Source of the DNA: K23-9 sp049680365
GTDB taxonomy: Bacteria > Planctomycetota > Planctomycetia > Pirellulales > Pirellulaceae
DNA length: 22,598 nt
Direction: 5' to 3'
Assembly (NCBI GenBank): GCA_049680365.1
Contig: JBAUHQ010000293.1
Coordinates: forward strand, 1 to 22,598
In this document: positions 15,978 to 22,598 of the stretch, piece by piece
How positions within the stretch are numbered: position 1 is the stretch's first letter
Layout: every line of letters begins with the position of its first letter
Notes under the pieces: model-generated
What the model was told of the DNA's origin: nothing
The model's input: only the letters and a program-made list of their open reading frames with translations
Database searches by the model: none
Position numbers and translations under genes: made by a program

Positions 15978-17170
15978 TGAAAATTTTGCTAGTCGATGAC
16001 GAAGAACAAGTGCTGAAAGGCGTTAGCAGAAATATCACTCTTGAGGAAGAAGCGTGGGAAGTTCGTACTGCCCTGTCGGGTGAAAGGGCATTGGATATTT
16101 TGGCTGTCGAACATTTCGACGTCATCGTGTCCGACATGCGCATGCCGGGTATGGATGGCGCTGAACTATTGCAGAGGATCGATACATCCTATCCACGGAT
16201 GTTAAGAGTCGTACTTTCGGGTCAGGCCGATCAGGAGACAGTTCTCCGCGCGGTTAAACCGATGCATCAGTATCTGGCCAAACCTTGTGATCCGGCGCGG
16301 TTGATCGAGGTCATTAAGCGAGCAGAGATTTTCCAACAGACGATCAAGTCCTCCGAAGTGCTTGATGCAATCGGACGATCCAACTGTCTACCGGCATTTC
16401 CAGAAGTGGTGCATGAGATCAATCGCGAGATGGATTCGGATACTGGAACGTCAAAGTCGGTTGCTGACATCATTGCGAAGGACACTGCTTTGACGGCACG
16501 CGTTTTGCAACTGGCCAATTCATCGATCTTTGCTCCCCGACACGCCATCAACGACGTCGATCGCGCGGTGTCCATGATCGGTATGGATATGATTCGCTCA
16601 TTGGCGATGACACAGGCCCTGTATTCGCAGAATCCAGAACACGATCATCTGGTTAGCGCCAAGAAACTGGTCGATCACGGAGTTGCGGTTGCCGCCAACG
16701 GAAAGAAGCTTGCTAGTCTGGCGAAATATTCAAAAGACGACAGCAACTCGACGTTTTCGGCGGCCTTACTGCATGATGTCGGAAAACTGATTTTGTTGAA
16801 TGCGTTTCCCGATGCGTACAAATACGCCATCGATCAAGCCGCGCAAACAGATCGGCAAATCGAAGAAGTCGAAATGGATGTGTTCGGAGCATCTCACCAA
16901 GGTATCGGCGCCTACCTATTTGGTCTTTGGGGATTGCCAGCCGAAGTCAACGAAGCAGTTGCATCTCACCACAGTTTCTTGGCCTGCGCCAAAGCGGAGG
17001 GCAAGCCACGGCAGGTCGTCTTTGCTGCTAACTGGATCGAGGGCAATGAAAACGAAGACTCGCTGCACGAACTCGTTCGAGTAGACGAGGACGAAGTCGT
17101 TGCTGAACGCTTCATCAATCAGATTAGCCAGTGGCGCGAAATCCTCGTCCAATCAGAAGTCGGAGTTTAA
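15977..17170 (+). CDS. Response regulator REC-HDOD
   Basis: A 397-residue protein with a receiver (1-120: D7-D8, phospho-acceptor D53 in VSDMRMPGMDG, S81, K102 in LAKPCDP). An HDOD output domain follows (about 135-340), containing LPAFPEVV, IIAKDTALTARVLQLANSS, the LLHDVGK motif (H266-D267), H234, SHQGIGAYL (H307) and a late HH pair (331-332). HDOD domains are usually regulatory, not proven enzymes. Here most HD-type metal ligands remain, but the usual last Asp position reads FAANWIE (N352). The start codon overlaps the previous stop (TAATG), and GGGAG lies at 15963-15967. It is probably a target of the two upstream kinases. Output could be protein-protein contact or nucleotide signalling; the sequence does not decide. 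Confidence 0.92.
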   Translation: MKILLVDDEEQVLKGVSRNITLEEEAWEVRTALSGERALDILAVEHFDVIVSDMRMPGMDGAELLQRIDTSYPRMLRVVLSGQADQETVLRAVKPMHQYLAKPCDPARLIEVIKRAEIFQQTIKSSEVLDAIGRSNCLPAFPEVVHEINREMDSDTGTSKSVADIIAKDTALTARVLQLANSSIFAPRHAINDVDRAVSMIGMDMIRSLAMTQALYSQNPEHDHLVSAKKLVDHGVAVAANGKKLASLAKYSKDDSNSTFSAALLHDVGKLILLNAFPDAYKYAIDQAAQTDRQIEEVEMDVFGASHQGIGAYLFGLWGLPAEVNEAVASHHSFLACAKAEGKPRQVVFAANWIEGNENEDSLHELVRVDEDEVVAERFINQISQWREILVQSEVGV

Positions 17171-17173
17171 CAG

Positions 17174-18325
17174 ATGGCCAACACGAAAATCCTTTGCGTC
17201 GATGACGACCAAAAAATCCTCAACGGAATCGTGCGTCAACAAGGCGAAGACTTTGATATCACACTTGCCTTGGGGCCACACCAAGCCTTGAGAATCATTG
17301 CTGAAGAGGGTTCCTTCGCAGTCGTGTTGTCTGACATGCGCATGCCGGAAATGAACGGCGTCCAACTGTTGGCAAGGGTCCGTGAGGGGTCGCCCAATAC
17401 AGTTCGAATGATCTTGACCGGTTATGCCGAATTGCAAACCACCATCGAAGCCGTCAACGAAGGACATATCTTTCGATTTCTATCGAAGCCATGTTCAGAA
17501 GAGGATCTTGCGTCTGCTTTCAAGTCAGGACTGCGACAGCACTCACTGGTTGAAGCTGAAAAGGAGCTGGTTGAAGGAACACTTTACGGCAGCGTCAAAG
17601 TGCTCAGCGATGTCTTGTCGCTTGTAAATCCTTTAGCTTTTGGTCAATCGTCACGAGTGAGAACGACGGTCGATGGAATTCTGAAGCGGATGAACATCGC
17701 AGACCAATGGCAACTTGAGATCGCGGCCATGCTTTCTTCGCTTGGCTGCGTGACGTTGCCCAGTGACCTGCTGAAAAAGAAGCTCGATGGAGTCAAACTG
17801 TCCACGGAAGAAAAGAACATCTTCGACGCTCACCCTGCGATTGCAGGAGAATTGCTGCGATCAATTCCTCGGCTTGAACACGTGGCCGAAATCATTGCTC
17901 ATCAAAATGCGGCTTCCTCCGAGAAAGCGATTGCCAATAAGCAGACTCCGATCGAAAGTCGTATCTTGAAGATTGCGATCGAATTTGATTTACGAGAATT
18001 GAATGCTGAGAGTTCGCTGCATGCATTGAGAGAACTGAAAGCTGACCGTGATCAGTACGGCGAAGATTTGTTCGATGCGCTCAGCGACTATGTAAAGACA
18101 GAACGGAACCTTGAATTCACTTCGTTGATGGTTCACGAAATCCGCCAAGGCATGGTGCTTGCCGAAGACATCAAGAACGCGGGTGGCACATTGCTGATGT
18201 CCAAAGGGCAAGAAATCTCATCGTCGGCAATTCGACTGCTCGAGAATTTCTCGAACAACAAATCCATCCGTGAGCCAATCAATGTGGTCGTTTCCAACAA
18301 AGCCGACTTTGCACCAGCCGCTTAG
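17174..18325 (+). CDS. Response regulator with degenerate HD-GYP-type output domain
   Basis: A 383-residue protein. The receiver (1-125) is intact: D10-D12, D54 in LSDMRMPEMNG, T82 in LTGYAE, K105 in LSKPCSE. Such RpfG-like receivers normally couple to an HD-GYP phosphodiesterase that degrades cyclic di-GMP. Here the fold pattern persists (AAMLSSLG, TLPSDLLKKK, STEEK, AHPAIAGELL) but the catalytic HD is replaced by S188-S189. The HHE segment reads HQN (243-245), and the GYP loop is missing. Only H220 and H243 remain. A C-terminal module (about 317-373, MVHEIRQGMVLAEDI then LLMSKGQEISSSAIRLL) matches a region often appended to such regulators. It should therefore not hydrolyse cyclic di-GMP. 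GGAG at 17162-17165 precedes the start by eight bases, and the gap to the previous gene is 3 bp. It ends the operon. Confidence 0.9.
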   Translation: MANTKILCVDDDQKILNGIVRQQGEDFDITLALGPHQALRIIAEEGSFAVVLSDMRMPEMNGVQLLARVREGSPNTVRMILTGYAELQTTIEAVNEGHIFRFLSKPCSEEDLASAFKSGLRQHSLVEAEKELVEGTLYGSVKVLSDVLSLVNPLAFGQSSRVRTTVDGILKRMNIADQWQLEIAAMLSSLGCVTLPSDLLKKKLDGVKLSTEEKNIFDAHPAIAGELLRSIPRLEHVAEIIAHQNAASSEKAIANKQTPIESRILKIAIEFDLRELNAESSLHALRELKADRDQYGEDLFDALSDYVKTERNLEFTSLMVHEIRQGMVLAEDIKNAGGTLLMSKGQEISSSAIRLLENFSNNKSIREPINVVVSNKADFAPAA

Positions 18326-18490
18326 CACTGTCCGTCGTTTTGCAGGCATCCACTTGCGCCCACACTCCGACACGCCAAGTTCGCGTCCAACCCGACTGCC
18401 CGGTAAAGCAGAATCGCGGCAAAGGTTTAGCAGCGATGATTTGGCAATGAGCGTCAAGACAGCGTTATTTGACATTCGCTCGATTCACTT

Positions 18491-18512
18491 GGCTCGTTTG
18501 GTCAAACAAGCC
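18491..18512. terminator. Hairpin between signalling operon and katG, possible operon end
   Basis: The 22-base segment folds as arms 18491-18499 and 18504-18512 (GGCTCGTTT with AAACAAGCC, one C/A mismatch) closed by a GGTC loop. There is no T-tract. It lies in the 287-bp gap (18326-18612) between the REC-HD gene and katG, which otherwise holds no gene. TACAAT occurs at 18528-18533 and 18563-18568 as possible -10 elements for katG, without clear -35 partners. Confidence 0.28.
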
Positions 18513-18612
18513 CACTAGACGACGTCCTACAATCTCCCGCAGCGAAGTCAGCTGCCGACGTATACAATCGCTTTTAGTCACCCAAGCGATTCTTTTCTAC
18601 CTGGAGATTTAG

Positions 18613-20949
18613 ATGTCCAATTTCAGTCACTTAGCTCGCGTGCCAAAGTATGTAGCGATGCTGTGTGTCATCAGCGTTTGTTGGTCATCCCACTTGTCGG
18701 CGCAGGACGCGGAGAAGAACGATGGGGCACCGGCGCAGGCCGACGCGATGGGGAGTTGTCCAGTCATGGGTCAAGTCCCGGCGGCTTCGGGGCGACACAC
18801 GGCCGCTGGCGTTTATTCCAACGGCGACTGGTGGCCCAATCAACTGAATTTGCAAATCCTTCATCAAAATTCGCTGAAAAGCAATCCGATGGGCGAAGAC
18901 TTTGACTATGCGACGGAATTCAAGAAACTGGATTTGGATGCGGTCAAGAAAGACATCGACCAGCTGATGACGACATCGCAGGCCTGGTGGCCAGCGGACT
19001 ACGGTCACTACGGACCGTTTTTTATCCGCATGGCTTGGCATAGCGCTGGGACTTACCGCGTGGCGGACGGACGTGGTGGTGCAGGTTACGGAACGCAGCG
19101 TTTTGCGCCACTGAACAGTTGGCCCGACAACGGAAACCTTGATAAGGCACGCCGGTTACTGTGGCCGATCAAGCAGAAATATGGCAAGCGTCTCTCGTGG
19201 GCTGACTTGATGGTATTGACAGGCAACCGCGCACTTGAATCTGCTGGTTTCAAAACGATGGGCTTTGCCGGCGGACGCGAAGACGTTTGGGAACCGCAAC
19301 AGGATGTTTACTGGGGCCCGGAAACTGAGTGGCTGGGTGATAAACGCTACTCCGGCGACCGTGAACTTCAGAATCCGCTGGCTGCGGTGCAGATGGGGCT
19401 GATCTATGTGAACCCAGAAGGCCCTAACGGAAACCCCGATCCTTTGGCTGCCGCGAAGGACATTCGCGAGACGTTCGGACGCATGGCGATGAACGACGAA
19501 GAAACCGTAGCCCTGATCGCAGGTGGACACACTTTGGGCAAAGCTCATGGCGCGGCGGATCCCGGTAAGTTTGTTGGTCCTGCACCCGAGGCAGCCAGCA
19601 TCGAAGAGCAAGGCTTAGGCTGGAAGAACTCGTTTGGCACCGGCAACGCGGGCGACACGATCACCAGCGGATTGGAAGGTGCTTGGACATCGACGCCAGC
19701 AACATGGTCGCAGGAGTACTTCGAGAATCTCTTCGCGTACGAATGGGTGCTGACGAAGAGCCCGGCTGGCGCACAGCAGTGGACACCCAAAGAGGAATCC
19801 GCCCAAGGAACGGTGCCTGACGCACACGATGAATCCAAGACACACGCACCGATCATGTTCACGACTGACTTGGCGCTAAAAATGGATCCGATTTACGGAC
19901 CAATCTCAAAACGATTCCACGAAAACCCGGAAGAATTCAACATCGCCTTTTCAAAGGCTTGGTACAAGTTGACACACCGCGACATGGGCCCGTTCTCGCG
20001 ATGCCTTGGCCCGGACGTTGCCGAGCCGCAACTGTGGCAAGATCCCGTTCCAGTCGTGGACCATCCGTTGGTTGGAGACCAGGAAATAGCAGATTTGAAA
20101 GTCAAATTGTTGGGGTCAGGCTTGTCGGTTTCTCAACTGGTGTCGACGGCGTGGGCTTCGGCGTCGACTTTCCGAGGCAGCGACAAACGTGGCGGGGCGA
20201 ATGGGGCTCGGATTCGACTCGCTCCGCAAAAGGACTGGGCCGTGAATCGTCCCGCCGAATTGCAGAAAGTATTGAAAACGCTAGAGTCAATTCAAGCAGA
20301 TTTCAATCGTCAGCAATCAGGCGGCAAGAAAATCTCGTTGGCCGATTTGATCGTACTAGGTGGATGTGTGGCGATCGAAAAGGCAGCCAGCAACGCTGGG
20401 CATCAGGTAAACGTTCCGTTTTCGCCGGGCCGAACCGATGCGTTGAAGGAGCAAACCGATGTGGATGCGATTGCTGTTCTGGAGCCAAAGACGGATGGTT
20501 TTCGTAACTTCTTCGGTCGCGGCAAACTGAACCGACCAACAGAAGAACTGCTGGTCGATCGTGCTCAACTGTTAACGCTGACGGCTCCCGAGATGACGGC
20601 ACTGATCGGCGGAATGCGAGTTCTGAACACCAACGCAGACGACTTAAAGCTAGGCGTGCTGACCCAACAACCGGAATCGTTAACGAATGATTTCTTCGTA
20701 AACTTACTGGACATGAACACGGTGTGGCGGAAGTCGGCCGTTTGCGAACACTTTTACGAAGGCATCGATCGCGAAACGGGCGACTTGAAGTGGAAGGCCA
20801 CGGCGGTGGATCTGGTCTTCGGCTCCAATTCGCAGCTGCGAGCCATCGCCGAGGTTTACGCGAGCGAAGACTCGAAGCAAAAGTTCGTCGAGGACTTTGT
20901 CGTTGCTTGGAACAAAGTGATGAACGCCGATCGCTTTGACTTAAAGTAG
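18613..20949 (+). CDS. katG: Catalase-peroxidase with N-terminal signal peptide
   Basis: A heme enzyme that dismutates hydrogen peroxide and has peroxidase activity. It is 778 residues, the family's two-domain length. Distal residues are R139, W142 and H143 (RMAWHSAGTYR). The Met-Tyr-Trp adduct residues appear as W142, Y265 (LIYVNPEG) and M291 (GRMAMND). The proximal His is H306 in GGHTLGKAHG, with its partner D419 in MFTTDLAL. The second, non-heme domain runs from about 450 to the end. Unlike most KatG, it begins with a signal peptide (hydrophobic VAMLCVISVCWSS, cleavage near LSA-Q, about 30), so it should be periplasmic. The known family precedent is secreted KatG2/KatP types. GGAG at 18603-18606, six bases before the ATG, fixes the start. 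It probably protects the envelope against peroxide; regulation is not visible. Confidence 0.97.
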   Translation: MSNFSHLARVPKYVAMLCVISVCWSSHLSAQDAEKNDGAPAQADAMGSCPVMGQVPAASGRHTAAGVYSNGDWWPNQLNLQILHQNSLKSNPMGEDFDYATEFKKLDLDAVKKDIDQLMTTSQAWWPADYGHYGPFFIRMAWHSAGTYRVADGRGGAGYGTQRFAPLNSWPDNGNLDKARRLLWPIKQKYGKRLSWADLMVLTGNRALESAGFKTMGFAGGREDVWEPQQDVYWGPETEWLGDKRYSGDRELQNPLAAVQMGLIYVNPEGPNGNPDPLAAAKDIRETFGRMAMNDEETVALIAGGHTLGKAHGAADPGKFVGPAPEAASIEEQGLGWKNSFGTGNAGDTITSGLEGAWTSTPATWSQEYFENLFAYEWVLTKSPAGAQQWTPKEESAQGTVPDAHDESKTHAPIMFTTDLALKMDPIYGPISKRFHENPEEFNIAFSKAWYKLTHRDMGPFSRCLGPDVAEPQLWQDPVPVVDHPLVGDQEIADLKVKLLGSGLSVSQLVSTAWASASTFRGSDKRGGANGARIRLAPQKDWAVNRPAELQKVLKTLESIQADFNRQQSGGKKISLADLIVLGGCVAIEKAASNAGHQVNVPFSPGRTDALKEQTDVDAIAVLEPKTDGFRNFFGRGKLNRPTEELLVDRAQLLTLTAPEMTALIGGMRVLNTNADDLKLGVLTQQPESLTNDFFVNLLDMNTVWRKSAVCEHFYEGIDRETGDLKWKATAVDLVFGSNSQLRAIAEVYASEDSKQKFVEDFVVAWNKVMNADRFDLK

Positions 20950-20969
20950 TCGGGCGAGACTGGCGTCAT

Positions 20970-21047
20970 CTGCTTTCCTAGTCACAAGCTGCCTGCTTGT
21001 GAGTCGTGCAAGCAAACAAGCTGGCAGCTTGTGGCTAAAAAAAGCAG
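20970..21047. repeat. Two-hairpin REP-like palindromic element
   Basis: CACAAGCTGCC (20983-20993) and GGCAGCTTGTG (21023-21033) form an 11-bp perfect inverted repeat. Its stem extends outward through TAG/CTA to CTGCTTT (20970-20976) and AAAGCAG (21041-21047). Each half is also a hairpin: CACAAGC/GCTTGTG (20983-21001) and the 17-base odd palindrome centred on 21024. The A-run (21037-21043) is T-rich only on the minus strand and precedes the stem there, so it is not a classical terminator. It lies between the convergent katG and membrane-protein genes. Confidence 0.6.
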
Positions 21048-21065
21048 ATATCTTAGGGACGAAAA

Positions 21066-22016
21066 CTACACACTTGCGCGTTGTGTGAGCGATGATTCCA
21101 TTTGCTGGGCCAAAGCGTCGGCCTGCGATTTGACGGTTTCAAAATCCAGCTTATCAACCGATGCGATCAGCCGATCCAACCCCGCTAGCCACTCGGTGCA
21201 GCTTTCACGAAGCCATTTAGCATCGGAGTTTGATAGCGCGGTGTGCTTCATGTTTGCCAAACGATTGCATCCGGCGCGAAACTCCGTCAGTCGTTTGCGT
21301 AAGCCTGGTTTGTCTGCGGGTTGCTTCTTACCCCAAGAAGCGGCACCTTGTGCGAGAGCCGTCAGGTAATCGCTGCCACTGATATCTGTTGGGACACCGT
21401 TTTCGCTGGCCCAGCCCCAGCCGATGCCATCTACGCTTTCGCCGTTGTCGCCGTCGACTTTCTGAGCCACTTGTGTTGGTTGATTGGTCTTGGTCGATGA
21501 GGAGTACATCCAGGATCCGGCTGCCAGCAGTATCCCAGCAGCCAAAGCCATCAGCCAATACAACGATTCGTTCTTGGCGAGTGACCCCGCCTTATCGCCG
21601 AGTCGATCCGATTGCACTTCGGGATCGGAGTGCCTAATTGCGTCGTCCGTTTGCTGCCGGACCGCTTGAAGCTGATCTGCAATCCCGGCATCCGATTGGT
21701 AGCGTGTGTGCCAATAATCGCCGCCTTCGGCCATTGTCAATTCTTGTAGCCTCAGTAACTGCGTCGGATATCGCAATAGTGCGGTGATCGCTTCGATTGG
21801 CAATACCGAAAGTCCGTCACTCAGGATGTCGTCGCGATTTTCATCGATGACCGATTCCAAGTCGGTTGCTTCACTGATGTCATCGTCGTCCTCATGCGCA
21901 GGCAACGCTGCAAGCTGAGCTACCAGGCCGCGCAATTCTCCCTCGCACATCACCGACTCTAGCCAAGTCGGTATGTCGCTTTGCGATTCAGGGATTTCAA
22001 AGGCGATCAGGTTCAT
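21066..22016 (-). CDS. Single-pass membrane protein encoded beside an ECF sigma factor (putative regulator of it)
   Basis: A 316-residue protein I do not recognise. It has a cytoplasm-like N-terminal region (1-150) with an acidic patch (HEDDDDISE, about 41-49). One transmembrane helix follows at about 151-171 (SLYWLMALAAGILLAAGSWMY). The C-terminal domain (about 175-316) is probably outside the membrane, with two cysteines (CNR, CTE). It directly follows the ECF sigma factor gene in the same direction (22 bp gap), the usual order for a sigma/anti-sigma pair. The zinc-finger HxxxCxxC motif of classical ZAS anti-sigmas is absent. A role as anti-sigma or sensor is therefore an inference from topology and context. 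No Shine-Dalgarno is visible. The gene converges on katG across the REP-like element. Confidence 0.75.
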   Translation of the reverse strand: MNLIAFEIPESQSDIPTWLESVMCEGELRGLVAQLAALPAHEDDDDISEATDLESVIDENRDDILSDGLSVLPIEAITALLRYPTQLLRLQELTMAEGGDYWHTRYQSDAGIADQLQAVRQQTDDAIRHSDPEVQSDRLGDKAGSLAKNESLYWLMALAAGILLAAGSWMYSSSTKTNQPTQVAQKVDGDNGESVDGIGWGWASENGVPTDISGSDYLTALAQGAASWGKKQPADKPGLRKRLTEFRAGCNRLANMKHTALSNSDAKWLRESCTEWLAGLDRLIASVDKLDFETVKSQADALAQQMESSLTQRASV

Positions 22017-22038
22017 GATTGAATGTAGCTGGGATGAC

Positions 22039-22598
22039 TTAGCGTTGAAGTTTCTGTTGCACGCAGTCGGTTAGTTGCTCTTTGGAACGGAATAGAATCT
22101 TACGGGCGTTCTCGACGGTAATCTCAAGCTGTTCGGCTATCTCTTCGTAATTCAGTCCTTGCAAACGGTCGCAGACAATTTGCCGCGAACGCTGCTCCAG
22201 CACTTCCAAGCATCCTGCCAGCGCTAAACGTTCTTCTTCGTCGATCATGGATTCCATTGGTGAGGAATGGTCCGCCGGATCCAAGTAACCTTTTTCGGGA
22301 AGCGATTGTTCGGGGCGACGTTTCAATTTGCGATGATGATCCAGTGTCACGTTGCGAGCGATTGTCAGGATCCACGCTTTGGCGTTTCGTCCGTCAAACA
22401 AATGCGACTTGTTCCAAACTCGTATCCACGTCTCTTGATGTATATCGGCGGCGACGTTTGATTGGACACGGGCCAGCAAGAACCGATGAACCAGGGGTGC
22501 GTAACGATCGCGCAGCTGACGAAAGGCTTCTTTCGCCGCCTCATTGGGATGGTCATCGGCGATCGCTTTCGCCAATTCCTCGTCGGTCTGTTCGCACA
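22039..22598 (-). CDS. ECF-family RNA polymerase sigma factor, start beyond the right edge
   Basis: This partial sigma-70 family (ECF) protein directs RNA polymerase to specific promoters. Region 2 is visible as RYAPLVHRFLLARV, IHQETWIRVWNK and AWILTIARNVTLDHHRK. Region 4 shows as LEVLEQRSRQIVCDRLQGL, then YEEIAEQLEITVENARKIL with its helix-turn-helix. The open frame continues through the right edge (residues CEQTDEELAKAI precede). TDEEL is itself a common ECF N-terminus, so only a few residues are missing. The TTG at 22575 inside the frame is unlikely to be the start. The ECF group and target promoters cannot be told. The membrane protein downstream is the likely partner. Confidence 0.94.
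   Translation of the reverse strand, partial: CEQTDEELAKAIADDHPNEAAKEAFRQLRDRYAPLVHRFLLARVQSNVAADIHQETWIRVWNKSHLFDGRNAKAWILTIARNVTLDHHRKLKRRPEQSLPEKGYLDPADHSSPMESMIDEEERLALAGCLEVLEQRSRQIVCDRLQGLNYEEIAEQLEITVENARKILFRSKEQLTDCVQQKLQR

Noticed and set aside
18468..18473. TTGACA considered as a katG -35 box
   Set aside because: No acceptable -10 hexamer lies 16-18 bases downstream.
19959..20507. 182-codon plus-strand frame within katG
   Set aside because: An alternate frame of the catalase-peroxidase; Arg/Ser/Gly-rich with no domain.
21037..21043. A-run after the palindrome considered as an intrinsic terminator
   Set aside because: It reads as T only on the minus strand, where it comes before rather than after the stem.
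22573..22575. TTG as the sigma factor start
   Set aside because: The frame stays open to the window edge, with the ECF-typical residues TDEEL upstream.

Overview
The window looks like a chromosome segment from a planctomycete, most likely a marine Pirellulaceae member (Rhodopirellula-like). This is judged from gene content only. The clues are a secreted sulfatase, a very large secreted protein carrying the planctomycete-type N-terminal LExRxLLA motif and a C-terminal dockerin, a Ser/Thr protein kinase, an ECF sigma factor with a membrane partner, weak or absent Shine-Dalgarno sites on many genes, and dyad-rich intergenic DNA. No phage genes, insertion sequences, CRISPR arrays, tRNA or rRNA genes were recognised.

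Layout. Positions 1-415 (-) hold the N-terminus of a Ser/Thr kinase cut by the left edge. A sulfatase (653-2632, +) and a dockerin/beta-propeller-like giant protein (3036-5981, +) follow, separated by a 175-bp element with terminal inverted repeats. The giant protein converges, 17 bp apart, on a secreted TPR-like protein (5999-7057, -). That gene diverges from a compact CaCA-type cation exchanger (7247-8065, +). The exchanger converges on a YebC/TACO1-family gene (8163-8885, -) across a strong hairpin. A dyad-rich, apparently non-coding stretch leads into a secreted alpha/beta hydrolase (9342-10373, +).

The most notable region is a tightly packed five-gene signalling operon at 10753-18325 (+). 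In order it encodes a membrane-anchored thioredoxin-fold protein with a CPC motif (RedB-like), a multi-PAS membrane histidine kinase with an atypical HNVGN H-box, a soluble REC-PAS-histidine kinase, a REC-HDOD protein, and a REC protein with a degenerate HD-GYP-type domain. Genes overlap by 4 nt or 1 nt or lie 3-9 nt apart, so they are probably co-translated. The layout suggests a redox- or ligand-sensing phosphorelay. Its two outputs act through HD-superfamily domains rather than DNA binding; one clearly lacks catalytic residues. Immediately downstream is a catalase-peroxidase with a signal peptide (katG, 18613-20949, +). That proximity hints at an oxidative or redox theme, but katG has its own upstream gap and ribosome binding site.

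After katG comes a two-hairpin REP-like palindrome (20970-21047). The window closes with an ECF sigma factor (22039 to right edge, -, N-terminus missing) and a single-pass membrane protein (21066-22016, -), likely one operon. Function calls rest on motifs read by eye; no database search was run.
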